A stretch of 64,000 bases of DNA from Colius striatus. Lineage: Eukaryota; Chordata; Aves; Coliiformes; Coliidae. The stretch is from positions 14,199,501 to 14,263,500 of the forward strand of contig NC_084769.1 in NCBI RefSeq assembly GCF_028858725.1. The letters run 5' to 3'. The notes beneath the pieces were generated by a model. It searched no databases. It saw only the letters and a program-made list of their open reading frames with translations, and had not been told where the DNA came from. Below, piece by piece: positions 37,701 through 52,700 of the stretch (within the stretch, counting starts at the first letter, position 1; each line of letters starts with the position of its first letter). Made by a program: the position numbers and the translations under genes.

Positions 37701-40700
37701 CCCATCAAATTCTTACTACTTTGCTTTGTTATGCTAAGGTTACAATACAAACTGATTTTCACAGGCAGTTATGAAATAATTTATGGTTTTGAATACCTAT
37801 TTGAAGATACACAAATATTGCTATCAAGTTTGTTTTTTTGATAACTTACAGGTGTTCCTGGAGCTACCCTGGACACTATTACTGGCATCTTCTGATCGTA
37901 TCCACCCTTTAAAAACAAATTAAGTAGTAATAAATCATAAATGTCAGAAAATAATCTTAAGAGACACAAAGCAAATAGATGTTTTGTTACCTTTACGTTG
38001 AAGCCAAATCTTCCATTTTCATCTGGCTTCATTTTGATCACAACAAGATTTTCATGTGGGATGCCACCATTAGGCTAGTAAACAAAAATTACATTGTATT
38101 AATATACCTTTTGTTCATAGTTAGACTTTGAGGATATTACATGCAATAATTTTGCAGTGTCCTCTTCAAGCAAATGGGGACCTCAGTGCTCTGCACTCAT
38201 CAAGCTCTGACAACTTTAGTCGCTTTCTTATTTCATTATGATCACAACAACACTGTTAAAGAAACTCCCAACGAACTGGGGAATATTGGATACTTTTTTA
38301 ACATGGAAAAATCAACTTAGTGCCACTGAAGTGATTCTTAGTTTGTTTAAATTTATTTAACAGATTTAACACTGGTTAGTATTTCTATAGCTTCTATGGA
38401 AGGATGCAAAATAGCACTACATAAATTCATTACAAGGAAATTTTCAATGTTGTCAAATACAGCCAAAGCACAGAGTCATTCAGAATGGAAGAAAATATCA
38501 CACTCCCCTCTTATTAAAACAAGTATTTATGCATGTAAAAAAGTTCTAAACCCACAGGTTTAATAGGTAAAAGTAGCGTGCTCAACTTGGCTCATAAAAA
38601 ATTAACTCAATTCCACCGCTAAGCTCTTGGTTAAAATAAAGCAGCACCACAACCCTGCCCCACTCCCCACATGCACAGTAATAAAAAGATGTCAACTTTG
38701 AGGAAGGAGAGGAAAGTAACAGTGAAAGGTATAATAATGAGAATAAAAGGTTATTAGGAAGCCTGATCATATGCAAATCATTTTAGCCTATGTACACTGG
38801 CACGGAAGAACAGACTCAGGTTCCTGGGCATAATGAACAAGCACCAAGTGCTCACCTGCAGTGTCTGGCATTCCCCAGACAAAAAGGGAATAATAATTTC
38901 CTGCTTTAAGAGGCTATTTTGAGCAGCAGTTTATAATGAAAACCTGAGGAGAGCACTGTATGTCATCATTAAACTGTTTTACTGAAAAGACTCCTAGGCA
39001 CACGTGTCTTCAAATACTTCTGAACACTTTGGAGACTCAGGGATGACAGACAAAGTGCATTCTGGTCAGAAAAGCAACTTTGAAAGAAATAAAACAAATC
39101 CACATACCAAATCCTAAAATCTACAATTTCACAACATTTCAGTAAAGCTGCATTCCTCCTTCTCTAATTCCCAAAAATAAAAAGCCATCAGCAGACCAAA
39201 TTAAATCTTCAATTACAACACTGTGCTGCATAAATACGGCCCATTGGACCACAGCAAACAACTGTATTGACAATGCACAGAGAAAAAAGAATCTCAAACA
39301 GCTGTGTTGATTTTGCAGAACTAAAAGGACTTAAAAAAAACCAACAGAAAGTTATTTTTGTCCATTTGATAGAGAAAGCTGAACACACAGCAGAAAAACT
39401 CGATGAGTAAAGTAGTATAATCTTTCAAACCAGAACAGTAGTTTAATATGACTCAGCTAAGCACTAACAGAATGCAAAACTGTTCAAAAATATGTTTCAT
39501 TATTTAAAGCAAATTTTTTACAAAATTTCCGAAATCTTTGAGATTTTGTGATTCTGTGAAATGCCAAAAAAATCACAATTTTCACTTTTGAAAAAAATTT
39601 AATATGAGGTTTATGGGAATCTTAACTTTGTAACAAGGCCTGAAAGAACACCCCAAGCTTACAGTTCAGAATGCAAACAAAAATAAACCAAAGGCATTCC
39701 TAAAATATCAATTTGGGGAGCTGACTAATAATTTTGAATGTCTGAGGTCGGCAAAAATGTTGATACAGTATTTGCTACCTCTAGATGTTAAACAGTTTCC
39801 CCATTTTTGCAAAACATCTCTTGTCTCATGTAAGTATAAGACCAAGAACTATTTCTGCAAGGGCTAAAAAATAAAAACGGTCATCGAGATCTCCTCTCAG
39901 TCAAACAATAATGAACTTAGTAGCTTATTCATCTTGCATGTGTGTAAGTACCGAAAAAGAACTTTTGCTTAGTTTCATATTCTCTGTCACAGATCTCTTG
40001 GTAAAGTCTTTCTTGGAAATTCTGATCAGAAATGCAACACCAGATTCAAGAAGCCTCTCCTGACAAAACTGCTCTAGAAGCTGGCAGCGACTTTTAGTTT
40101 TGGCTTTTTAATAAAAGCTAGATTAAACATCAGAAGTAGTGTCTGCAATGTCACCTTTAAAATTTATGATAAATGACTTTTCTAAGAAGCAGTTAGTTAG
40201 AAATTTCTGCAGGTGTGCGGGGGGGGTCCTTCATTATGCGAGACGGGAGTGACCAGACACCAATATGATGTGCATCGACTCCAAATTTATTGTCACATAA
40301 TCATCACTTACATACTTTTTCCAAATGTTGTATGCGTGCTACAATCACACGCTATGCATAAGGCCTCAAAGTTTCATTTTTGTAACAACTTAGACACCAA
40401 CCTCATTGTGTTAAAACACCATCCTTATTGTACTTAAAACATCAACCTTACTGTGCTTATAATATCACCCCATCTATTTGGCCTTCAGTTAGTTTTCTCT
40501 CACACTATACTATGGTTATGCTTATGTTACAGTTTACTTAATTTTATACTACTGTTAGTTACATATGTTACAATTTGTTAGTCACATACATGTGATCACA
40601 CAATGCTTAATTGAATACTCTATTCTATCTTCTAACAATGTTTAGTTTAATGCTCTATCCCGTCTTATTGCTTTGACCTTGTCTCTGTTGCAGTCTGCAG

Positions 40701-43700
40701 TTTTGGTTTCCTCCTTTCTCAAGCTTGCTGTCACATAGGCATTCTTTTCTCTTCTGCTGCAGAAGGCGACTCAAAGATGAACTGCTGACTTTCTCTATCT
40801 TTGACTCCATAACGTTAATTATAGCCCAGGCCCCAACACAGGTGCTAAACTAATGTTCAAGATGTTTGTCTATGCATCCCAATGCAGTCATTTGATGATA
40901 ACTGACAAAGGACTACTCCAGCAGGTGGAATAAACAGTGGGTGTTAGCAAAGAGACAGTATCTATAATGAAAATGCTGCAATGTAACGCACAACCAACAA
41001 CTCTCTGAAGTGCATCAGAACTGAGCTCATGAAAAGTAGGATCATCATTCCATTAAAAGGAGAATGCTTAAACTGAATCCAAAAAACTTACTGTGGATTT
41101 TTCAGGTGATGCAGGAACATCAAATGTCTCATTAATATGGTTATCCAGCTCTTGCTGTGAATGTGAATGATGAATTTGGTTCCAACTGTTCTTTTTAAAC
41201 TGTTTGGGTGGTAACGCAGGAGGTTGTCCATCTACAGGAGTCTCTTGAGATCTAAGTACCAAAACAGAAGTATCAAGTGGAAGGATCATGAGACACTGTC
41301 AGTGCTTTCAAGGTTCCACATAAACTGAAAATCCTAGAAGAAACTCAAGAATTTGAGAGCTCAATATCTGTGCACATTTGTAGAATCTCAAAAATGTACT
41401 GTGGTGGAATATATCGGAAGTGTATGTTTGGACATGCTCCTGCTCTTTTTCTTGGCAAGCAGTTATACACAGAACCAGTAAGTTAATCTTTTACATGACT
41501 TTTTTTCTTTTAACGCTCTTAGCACTCAAGCTGCTTTATATTGGAATACTATTAAATTCACTGTATTTGTAATCTGTACTCTTGCTAAAAAATTGTTTCT
41601 AAAATAGATCTGTCACTTTCCTCAGTAATAGATATGTCGGTTTCCTCAGTAAGAAAATCAATTAGCTTGCATTTTAAATTAATGGCTGTTGCAATTTAAA
41701 TCTTAAGAACAGACAGAAGCAGCATAATGAAGTGCTCCTGTACTAGTTTTTGGCTTTTGGTCTAAAAATAGAAGTGCAAGTTGAAGATAATTCAAGGGTT
41801 CCCCTGCAATTTCTTGAAAAGCTCATTTGAAAAGCTCAATGTGGATGATAGTGTTAAATTTTAATTTTTCAGTTTAAAACTATATGTATACATTCTTAAG
41901 AGAACTTTGGGGTTTTTTTTCCCCACTTCAACAGCTCTGCTTTGAAATATCTGCAAAAAATGGCATTAATCGCATGCATTTTCAGGTGAGTTATAACACC
42001 ATTACTGAAAATTAAACAGCAGAAAACTGTTTCTGCTTTAGATTTCCAAGCACTCTACGTTAATAAAAATGTTCTCTGTCTTTATATATATTATGGACTT
42101 TATTAGTCCTTCTGGAATAAAAGCTTAACTGTATAATTTGTATTGCACAAGTGTGTGATTCATTTTTCATTATATGGTTTTATATTTAAGAAGTAAGAAC
42201 ATTTTGAGAGGATCAAAAGGGCAGTTAGAGCACAGTTCCTATTAACTTAGTTTGAATGTCAGTTTCTAAATACCAGCGAGGATACATGCCTTCCTCCCGG
42301 TGAACCACATTAAAAGGTATTATTAAGTAATTTAATGACTAAGGAAAACAGCCCACTGATACTAGCGGTAAATCCAAAAAACATCAAGAATAAAGTTACA
42401 GGTTGCAGTTAAATCTAAAGACAACACAACCACAGAAATGGCTGTCGCCTGTCTTTCCCCCAAGCTCATAGCTCTTTTCTTGGAGCACTTGGTGCTCCTA
42501 CCTTGGCAAAGGCAGCTTACCAAGCCAACAAAAACAGATTGAGTTTTTGGACAAGCCTGCTGGTTCAACAAGGGAAGCTGGTTCATCACAGAGTCGATCA
42601 CTATACAGGAAAGGAAGTACACTCCCAAAAGCCAGAAAGAAGACACTCCCCTTTCGTTATAAGCAAGCTGTAGCAACAACTCATACTGTAACATTTCTCT
42701 AAAAAGCATGGGAGATCACGTGAGTAATCCTACTGTATTTAGCTGGTCTAGCCACAGCAAACTGTTAGCAAGGTAAGACTTTCATTATGAAACAGCATAA
42801 CATTTCAAGTTGCTGCAAGTTAGAAAGCCTAAGGCACACATCAAATTCCATATAATTCTTTATCATTTGTGTCTACACAATGTAAGAAAGGCAGATACAC
42901 GTTTTCAATTAAAAACAAAAACTCATCACAATTGTCTACAGTGGTTTCAAATACAGGATGAACCTATTTCAAAACTGAATGAGAATTGGAACATTTTGAA
43001 AAAGCATGTTTTCCCTTTCGGTTTTTTAAACTGTAGTAAATTTTCTAAGAAAATAGCATACTGATAAAATTTCCTTGCCAATATATGAAAATACTGTATT
43101 TGAAAATATCCTAGCAATATTTCTTCTGTATGTTTTTGCTTAATTTCAACTTTAGGAATTCTTTTTCTAATGCAGTGTTAAAAGAAAAAATATTCTAATT
43201 ATTCAGTGTCTAATGTCTGAAGCATCTCAAGTTCAAAAAACACTAGGGAATAAAAATAATATTTCTTAACACTATTCAGTGCAAGTGACAGTAAAAAGAG
43301 CATTTCATCCTTACATTCTATTTTTCAGGATAGGCAGCTTTTTTAAATTCAATTTTGTGGAGAAAGAGAAAAATATGATGATTGCAGTATCTGCAAAGCA
43401 GCTATGAAGTATTTAGACAATGACTTACAAAGGTCACCTAGAGCTTTTTAACTGCCCATGTATTTATTCATTCAAGTCTGGCCCGTACAGTTCATTCAAC
43501 CTTTTAAGTCAAGGGCAACATAGTTATGCATTTTCCTGCAAACAATTACTACCGAGAGTTTTAAACTGAATCAAAAAGAAAGAGAAAACACAGAGATACA
43601 AGAGAAGTCATTCCAATAAACGATGAGATCTTATGTTTGACTGGACATCTGCACATACAAGTCAACAAACAGAAATAAATTCCCACCAAACATGCAAACT

Positions 43701-46700
43701 TACAGAAAAGATTTGAAAAGTTACTTAAATGAGCATTTTAGAAGCAGTAGTTCGGGTACTGTAATATATTAGCATAATGAATTGTGAGAACTAACAATCA
43801 AGCCTTGGGCAAAAACTTCACTGCTTTGTATTTGCCCAGTCAGCTTTGAATTTCCTTATGAATGCTTAGACAATGGCAGTGAAAGCAGCCTATTTTGCAG
43901 GCAAAGCAGCTCTCTGTTAGTGCATTCAGCAATTTACATAATAATAAAATAACACATAAACCCTGGCAGTGGCAAGCTTTGGGTATTTTTGTTACAGATA
44001 TCCAGACTTACCTTTTAATATATTAAGCAAAAGTTTCATACACATCTCCATATATTTATTAAACAAAACACATACAATGTGCTTTTGTAACTTAAGGTTA
44101 TGATTACCTCAGGGAACTACAAGCAGAAATATCTCAATTTAGTTTTGAATAGCACATACAGATGTAAAAAACAACCCAACAACGTGGAATTAAAGGTTGT
44201 ATTAGCTAAGCTGTAATAGCCTCAAAAAAACTGCACCGGAACTCTTAAATTATTTTGATATATTGACTGCAAACACAAAGAGATCACTAAACCTACTGCC
44301 TGTAAGCTTAGTCCTTCTGACTTTCTTACATATGTAAATTTGATCAAGAAATAAAAATTCCCAACAAATCAGCAGATGGACTATTGAAATCTTTTCACCC
44401 AAAAGGTAAAAAATGTTTAAGGAAGAGCTTTTTTGGACTGTGAAACAATGTAATTTTTAATTATTTGGCCAATATAATCTTCATGGCTATTACTTTATTT
44501 CATAGATCTCAAATCCTGACTCACTAACATTACCTAATGGCGTTCATGTATTTTTGACAGTCAATGTCCTCATTCTTAAAATTTTCTCAGGCTAGATGTC
44601 TGTATTGTGAGACTAAATTCCACTTTTAAGCTTCCAGAAAGGGAAAAACAAAAAGAAAACTTGGTGATGGAAGATGAGTAACTTTTCTGCTTGGACATAA
44701 AAAGTGCAAAATCATGAAAAAGAGATATAGTTGCATAAGTAATTTACCAAGCCACTTCCTCTCTTTTTCAGACTTATTTCTATGGTGACTCACACAAGAA
44801 ACCAGGTATTAAACAAATAGTAAAAGATGTTTGTGAGTGTCCTTGGGATTTTACTTGGAGTAAAGGCATTCAAACAAAAGAATTGTTAAGAATTGTGCTT
44901 ACTTCACTGTATCACTCCACAATTCAGTACATGTTTTTCATAACTGACTTCACTTGGAAGTCTTGGAACAGAGGGAACCTGACGCTGTGTGGCCTTTGTA
45001 CAGCAAAACCCTACTATGATAAAAGATTCACAACTGTTTCAGTTTTGAGACCCTCATGCCACATGAATAAGTTTAAAAAGCCCACCAAAATAAGATGATT
45101 TTTTTTATTTTTAGGCCAAATTACTGTTTTGTAACTCTGAAAGCTAAACAATTAGCCAATGGTCAAACTGTAACTATTGAAGCAACTTGTGTTATTTTAC
45201 AGAACTTAAAAAATTGTTTATTCTATTCTACTCCCCCAAGTTTCTCACAGTTGAAGGTACAGTCCAAGTAAAGTTTTAAAACTTTGTTCAAATACCTTCC
45301 CAGACTAATTTTTCCTACGATATATATTTTGTTTATAAACACTTAATTATGTATGGTGTTACTTTGTAGTTCTCGAATGGTTTGGGATCTATTTGCACTA
45401 TTTCCTTCTTAAGAGGGATTATACAAAATTATGAGGGCACGTTTAGCATTACATGTATAGTTATATATAAAAAAAGACAGTGTTAGTGAGGTGTATATCA
45501 CGCACTTCTTTTGCCCAACTAATCTGTACTGTGGCCACAACTCATAAAGCATTTCACATCTTAGAATAACACGGTTTTTTGTTTCTGGATTTAATACACA
45601 AAATGTTTTTTACATTTCCCACTGTAGCAAGTCAACTTACACCATCGTGAATATTCAGTAGAATACGAAAAAAAACCCCTGTCAATACCACCTTAGAAAA
45701 ATGAAGATACTCTATAACAACATTCAAAACATGCCAGGAGTTTCAGAAAGCTGAGGTGTTATAAAGGTATTTTGGCTGAGTAAAGTTCACTCATACTTCT
45801 GGGCCTTGTCAAAAGGCAAAATTTGCAAATGCACAGAAATTACCTCTATCATAAGACAAAATACTTCAGTACTATCAAAACCACAACTTTTGCTTCCACA
45901 TCCGGACACTGATTACAGCAAACCTACATGTTGGGTGGGAGTTAGTGGAGAAGGTATTGTAATCCTGCATCAGGAACATGTCAGATCTAAGTCTTTACTT
46001 CTTTATCATTTAATTTTCAGTAAGAATATACCAATCCTTCTTTAAGAACTGCTTCCTTTTAATGAGATTTTCTGGTTCTCCTTGACCCAAACATTTAACA
46101 TTAAATTCTTCAGACATCTTCAGAAGCTCTTCATGCTACACACATAGTAATGACTAACAGTACTTACGGTGAAGATTCCAGTATGATGCTATTAGCCTGG
46201 GTGGAAGATGGAGATCTGTGATTTACAAATACTTCACTTGGGGAGGTGTGAACTACATGGTCCACTAAATGTCCAACTGATGAGGGTCTTAACCGAGCTC
46301 CTTCTTGAGTGAAGGCAGAGTTACGACTAAGAAGAAAAGCATTGCAATGCCATGTTAAAGGAGTATTATTACATTTCTTACACCACTAATCTTGGTGCAG
46401 GCATATGTTCATATACATATTTGTTTGAAACAATTTTAGGTTTTAAGAATCACTGAAACAATTGTCTTGTTAGATCAACATGCTGTGTTTCATAGTTTTA
46501 TTTTTTTAATAGTTTAGAAATTGTTTTCATAAACATGAAATGGCTAATATTTTACTTTCTGGGTTTTTTTTCTTCCTCATTAAAGATGCCTGAAAACATT
46601 ATGGTTCAATGAACAGGCCACCGGACCAATAAGTCCAGTAAATGAGAAGAAAAACGAATCTTCGAAAAAGAAAATCCTGGCTCTGTTCATAGCAGAACTT

Positions 46701-49700
46701 AAACTCTTCATCTTAATGAATTCATATTATCCCCTGCATCTTCTCCTCAAAGAATCATAAGCTTTGCACCAAAAGTCTTATCATCTCCGTAACCAAAAAT
46801 TTTCCCATTTGAAAAGTTACAGTTACATAGGCATCTTTTTTAAAATGCTGGGGAACACGATTAAGTTTTGTTATGCTTTAAGCATCATCATGACATGATT
46901 TTTACAGTAACTTTTAAATGCTACAGAAATACACAACAGCCTTCTGAATAATGTGATGCAATACCAAAGAATCTTAAAACCTTCTGGTTTATATGCAATA
47001 CAGAATTGAACAACACCAACTCTTAAGCCACTTTCATCAGACTGAGAAAATTGGTTATTTTCCAAAAGAAAACATGAATAATTTTCACTAACTACAAACA
47101 TAAACCAGAAAGCTCTATCAAGTGAAAAGAGTGAGTTTTGAAAGGAAATGCAGAAAAATTGTGGGGAATAAACCTGCAGAGATTTCTGATTAAGTCATTT
47201 TCCCCAGTGTTTTAAGAAGTAGGATTAACCACAATCAATTCTTTCTAAAATATCACACAGATTTTATTATCAGGTTTTTTTCCTCAGCCAAATGAATAGT
47301 TCAGTTTTATTTATACTTGAGAAAACTCAAGTTCTCAAATTTAGGGTACTGTGCTACATGTTCAATTTTTATAGATGGAGTGAAAAGCACCTAAAATTCA
47401 TTGCCAAATAGTTTCTCTTATGTGGAACTACGTGTTCCAGAGAACCACTCAGCACATGATTTTGTCTCTATAATACTTCAATTTTTTTTGTTACAGAAGT
47501 AGATCCCTCACATTAGAAGTAGACAGTCACTTGTAGAACAGCTACTTACTGATTTGGGGTTCCAGGTGGAGACCGTGACGGTAGGCTCTGTGTTTCCAAC
47601 CTATCATCAGAGAGTGAGTTCCTACTCACTACTTCCCAGTCCATCCCACTCATCAATTTCCGTGCCAAGGGTTTACTGGGTGATCTAGAATCACAGAAGG
47701 GTAGGAGTTGGAAGGGACCTTTAGAGATCATCTAGAAGCAGCAAGTATAACAGCTAACCAAAAATTATATGAGGTAAGAATAAAATTGCTTAAAATTAAT
47801 CACAATGGAACTGACATTCTATCACAGGAAACAAAATCATATGGAAGAAAGGAAATGCAATAAAGCAAAACTATAGTCCTATGGGCAGTTCTGTATTTTT
47901 TCAAGATACTGTACTTCATTTTCTGTACTTTGTCCAATACCATCAATGAAATGTAGTCACAAAATACTGTTGGCTCATACACAAGATAGACAAGGAATCC
48001 ACTAAACTAAATCCACTAAATTTTTAGTGCCTCAGAGAATCTGACACAAACAGAAAAGTCATTGAGAGGTCTGAACTTAAAAATGAACAAACTAAACCAA
48101 TCAAAAAAAAATAATCTACAAATAACAACTATTTGGTCATCTCAGGAAAAATAAAGCTGCGGAAACATCAGCTCAAAAACACTAACAAAGACTTAAAAGA
48201 ACTGAAAGTGAGGTAATCATCAACATGGCAATGGAGCTACTGAGTTTTGTTGATTTATTGGGGTTTTGATCACGGTGACAATACTTTCTTTCAGAACACG
48301 TTTTGTCACCTGGAAGGCAGATGCCTTGGAACTTCTTTATGAGTAACCAGACTTCATTTTCTTTTGTGCTAGAAATGTCCTTCAGTTAAAGGTCATTATT
48401 ACCAGAATTTTTACATAAAAGGAATTCTATTTTCTACTTGCTGCCCTCTCTCAATGTTGAGGAAACTTGTTCGTTTTCTCCAGTCATCTCAGGATACCTA
48501 AAATCACCTCTGCTGTTTCTTATACCTATTTCTTAAGCACAAATGAGACCATTCTTGCAATCTCTCAGGAAATACTATAGTTCCCTTTTACACTGTAAAT
48601 CATCAAATGAATCATCCAAGAACTGTGGCTGCTTTTTTCTTAGCATCAGATTGGATGGTTCCGTCATGTTGTGACTAAATATACCCAGACTTTTGCTGTT
48701 TGTTGTTTTCAACTGAAAATTCTCTAGCCAACAATAAAAATGCTGATGTTCTGTGTATTTTCTGTTACGTTTTGACTTTACTCCTGCTACTCTGACAGTG
48801 CTACATAGCTAAAATTTCTCCTCTACCATTACCCAGCCCTCTCTTGTTCTAGCAACATCTCCATTTAATGTATCCCATGATCATGTCATTCCCATTTGCC
48901 TTTGCACTCTGTTACTATACTCTTTACTCTCCAGCTTTACATGAGGTGGCAACATGTTGTTGTATCAACATAACTCCTTCATTTCTTTCCCTAGCCCCAT
49001 ATACATATATCACGAAATAATTTCTGCCTTTGCTCTGCTGTTAACCATTTTTTATCTTCATCATTACCACCTCACTGATTTCCTGAAAGTGCAAGTCCAG
49101 GAAGAAGGAACTTTGAGAAATTAGGGAACTACTAGCACACAAACTACATTCTTCTAAAAATGAGAACTTTGGTTACAATTTCGCTTCTCACGGAACTTCA
49201 AAGTCAGTGTAAGCCACCACCTTGAGCAGACTGGCCTCAATATTATCAAAAAATATATGGAGAGTTTATTTTTGTTTTTATACCCCCAAACAGTTCTGAA
49301 CATGCATGACAAGCTGCTTTGCTGCTCTGAAGACTTACTAACAGCTGAGGAATTTCAGATAGTTAAGTGAAACATGCTATTCTAAATATTCATATTTCAG
49401 CTTTTATTCCACTTGGGAAAAAATTAATAGTATATTGATATTTGGAAACAGGGAAAATATCAATTATTTAGCTCTTGAGAAAAACACACCCAGCTTTTTA
49501 GCGAGCTTCACTGTATTTAAGGAGTATTAATTAGATTTAAAAAGTAATCAACTTGATATCATGTAAATTAAACCACCATTTCAATTTCTGTAATTTGCTT
49601 CAAATCTGAGCAACTCAAACCACTTAGATATTTTTCTTTACATAGCAAATCTGAGCAGTTTTGAAGAGGTACAATAATAAGAAGGCAGCAGAACTGAAAT

Positions 49701-52700
49701 GCATGTCTAATGTTGTCAGTTCATTATTCTTTTATTAATCAAAGCTATCACTAGCTAGGCTTTGCTGACAGCATGCTTGCTGCCAGCAGATTAGCACCAA
49801 GAGCTGGCTCTGGCAGGAGGTAGATTCTAGCAACCAAAAAGCAGGCTGAGGGAAAAATGCAGAGGAACATAATACATCTAATGCTAAATCAGGTAAATAT
49901 AGGATTGCAGATACATTATTGTCTGACAGATATGTAAAGGCATCTAATGAACCTTCTTTACCTTCAGTGAAAAAGCAACAAGTAGAATATAGAAAAGTTT
50001 GGTAGGGTGTGTGTTTTGGGGGTTTTTTTTTTGTTGTATTTTTAATCCGCAACAACAATGAAAGGACACTATCTTTGCCTGTATAAAACAAATTCAATAA
50101 CAGAGACAAAAAAAAAAAAACAAGAGAGGGGAAAAAAAACCCAAATTGCTCCAAAAATTACATTTTTGCCTCAAAAAAACCCCCACTGCATTTTATCTGA
50201 AGCCATAGTTTGTAACTACATTTTTGAAAACTTCCTCAATCTTCACAGCAAAGGAACAGAACCCTGAAATGAGTATAGCATCACCTTCTTCCTTATCAAT
50301 AAATTGCAATGTTAAAAAGACTCACCTTTTAATGTGGGTAAGGGTCTGATCTTTCAGAAATAATATTTTACTATCATGACAAACAGCTGCAGCGTTTTAT
50401 CAGCAAACGTTCGTTTCAATTATTTTATTAACAGCTCTAACCTCAGAGTCCCACCCACTCATGTTTGTTGCCTCCACTTCCTGCCTTTGCAGAAATTTCA
50501 AAGAAAAAATTACCACACTGCAGCACCAAACTTCTCAGTGCTGTGGGTTTTTTTTATACTAGTTCTCCTGCCAACACTTTTGAAACTAACAATGTTATTT
50601 TTTATTAGCATTTAAGACACGTTGTGATACACTCCTGAAAATTTCTCCTGTATAGCTAATTCTTTAGAATATTGGGATAACTTTCTCATGGCAGAGTGCA
50701 GCTGAGGAGATGGGAAGGGGGAAAAAAGATGTACAAAAACATTGAAATGCTTTGACAAACTCTGAAATTCTGAATTTCACATTTGTCTGCTCAGTCTGCT
50801 TCTATTGTACCCCAGCGCAGGGCAGTGCTGGTTAACAGAGTAACCTGTTTTCACCTTTCATTTTTGGTGTATCTGCAGAAACATTCCTAAAAAGGTTGGG
50901 AAAAGTCCTTATCTACATTCAGAATCAAGACCAGTCTTATGAAACTGTGATATTATGTCAAATAAAAAAGAAAAAAAACCAAAAACAAATAAAACCTCAA
51001 AAAAAGGAGCAGCAACTAAAAAAACAGAGCATGACAAGCTCTCTATTAGCTCAGCTACAGTACACAAAAGCTTCCAAAGACAGAATTGTTTTGTGTCCCA
51101 CAGGTGAAGTGTTACGTTCTCACAGAAGCTATGAAAGAAAGAGGGTATTGTTTAGGAATATGGGTAGGAATCTTTTAAATCACTTCTGTCTCAGAAAAGA
51201 AATATAACCTGGAGCCACAGCTTTGCTTTGTATTTTGCCAAGTACAAGGAATGCATTTCCCAGCATAACTGGCAAATGCTGCCTCAGATCAAGAGACTGA
51301 GACTATAATGCAGCTCTGTAGATCAGTAACAAATGACATATGCAATTTAAAGCAACCAAGGAATTCTTTAATTAACGTAAATAAATGTATGGCTGAAACA
51401 AGACTGGATTTTTTGAAACAGAGACTGCAACTTAATGATAGGAGTCTGCAAATACAAATGATTGAGATACTCACTATCACAAAACACACAAACTACCTTG
51501 TCTCAGCTCGAGCATACACCATTAGAATAGAACAGAACTAGAATATTTTTCAAGGACTATGAGAGGAGTGCTCATTAACAAATCTCTCATTAAATAACTT
51601 GATAGGACTTTTTACACTTTTAGTATCTACTTTCACTTCTATTATGCTCCTGGGAATTCTTACAGGTTTTCGTGGGTTGTGAATATCCTGTAACAAACAA
51701 AGCCAAGAGAACAGCTGTAATGCAGAAGGAAAAAAAATAATCTAAACAACTATATCAGTCTTCTAAATACAGAAGTTAGTGCCGCATGAAAATTAAGATA
51801 ACAGTGTCTAGAAATGTATTAAATATACTACAGACTATCTCCTTCACAGAAATAGATTCTATTTTAAAGAATTAATATTAGATTGTTTATGATTTGGAAA
51901 AAAAAATAAACTATGAACATTACTTCAGCTGATTTTCAAGTAAAATCTGAGGACAAGAAGCTAAGACTGCTAAGTGTAGGTTATAATTGCTTGTTTTATT
52001 CAAACGTCTGTTAAGAATTTTTGTTTCCATGTCTTGTGCTCCATATCTATGTTCTGCAAAGGCAAGACGATCATTACTTGTGGCAATCACCATTTCCCAA
52101 CTCAGAACAAACAGATCACTCCAGTAACATCTCAATGTAACTGTCAGTGTTATTTTCTTACAATGAAATGATTTTAAAGTTTACTTAGACACTATTAGCT
52201 GAAATAAGGTAGTTTCCAGTAAGATATTGGTCAAAAAAAGAGTGTCAAACTGAATAGCTGTAGAACAAAACTGTTTGGGTTTGGGGGCTTTTTTGTTTTG
52301 TTTTTTTTTTTAATCTGACCTTAAATAAATCTTCTGATGTGGTAATAATAAAAGTAACAGTAACGATTCAAGTTTTTCACGTGTAAGATTTTATTTTCCA
52401 GGAACATTTGTCTGTAATGCTAGAACACTCCTGGTTTCGCAGCAAAAGACAACCAATACCTGGCAGAACTTTATAAAGAAACTGAAACAAGCCTGCTGCT
52501 CAGCAGCTTAAAAAGGTGTTCAATAACACAATGATTTTGTCTGAAAAAGACACACTGAAAAACAGAAAGGGAGGTTTCAGAAACAAAACCCATATTGTAC
52601 CTGGAAAACCTTAAAAAGCAAAATTCATTCTCTGTAAGAATACAAAAGGGCCAACATTTACTCCGTATTTCAACTTGAAATGTAAACGTTCAGAAGGTGA

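Noticed and set aside
39538..39560. TTTTGTGATTCTGTG resembling a CR1 terminal repeat
   Set aside because: Only about 15 bases match and no CR1 body is visible on either side.
47546..47731. Exon C reading frame continuing upstream to a Met in the CR1 fragment, as if an alternative start
   Set aside because: The acceptor at 47685-47686 and exact phase match with exon B show the exon starts at 47684. The upstream Met lies in intronic CR1 sequence.
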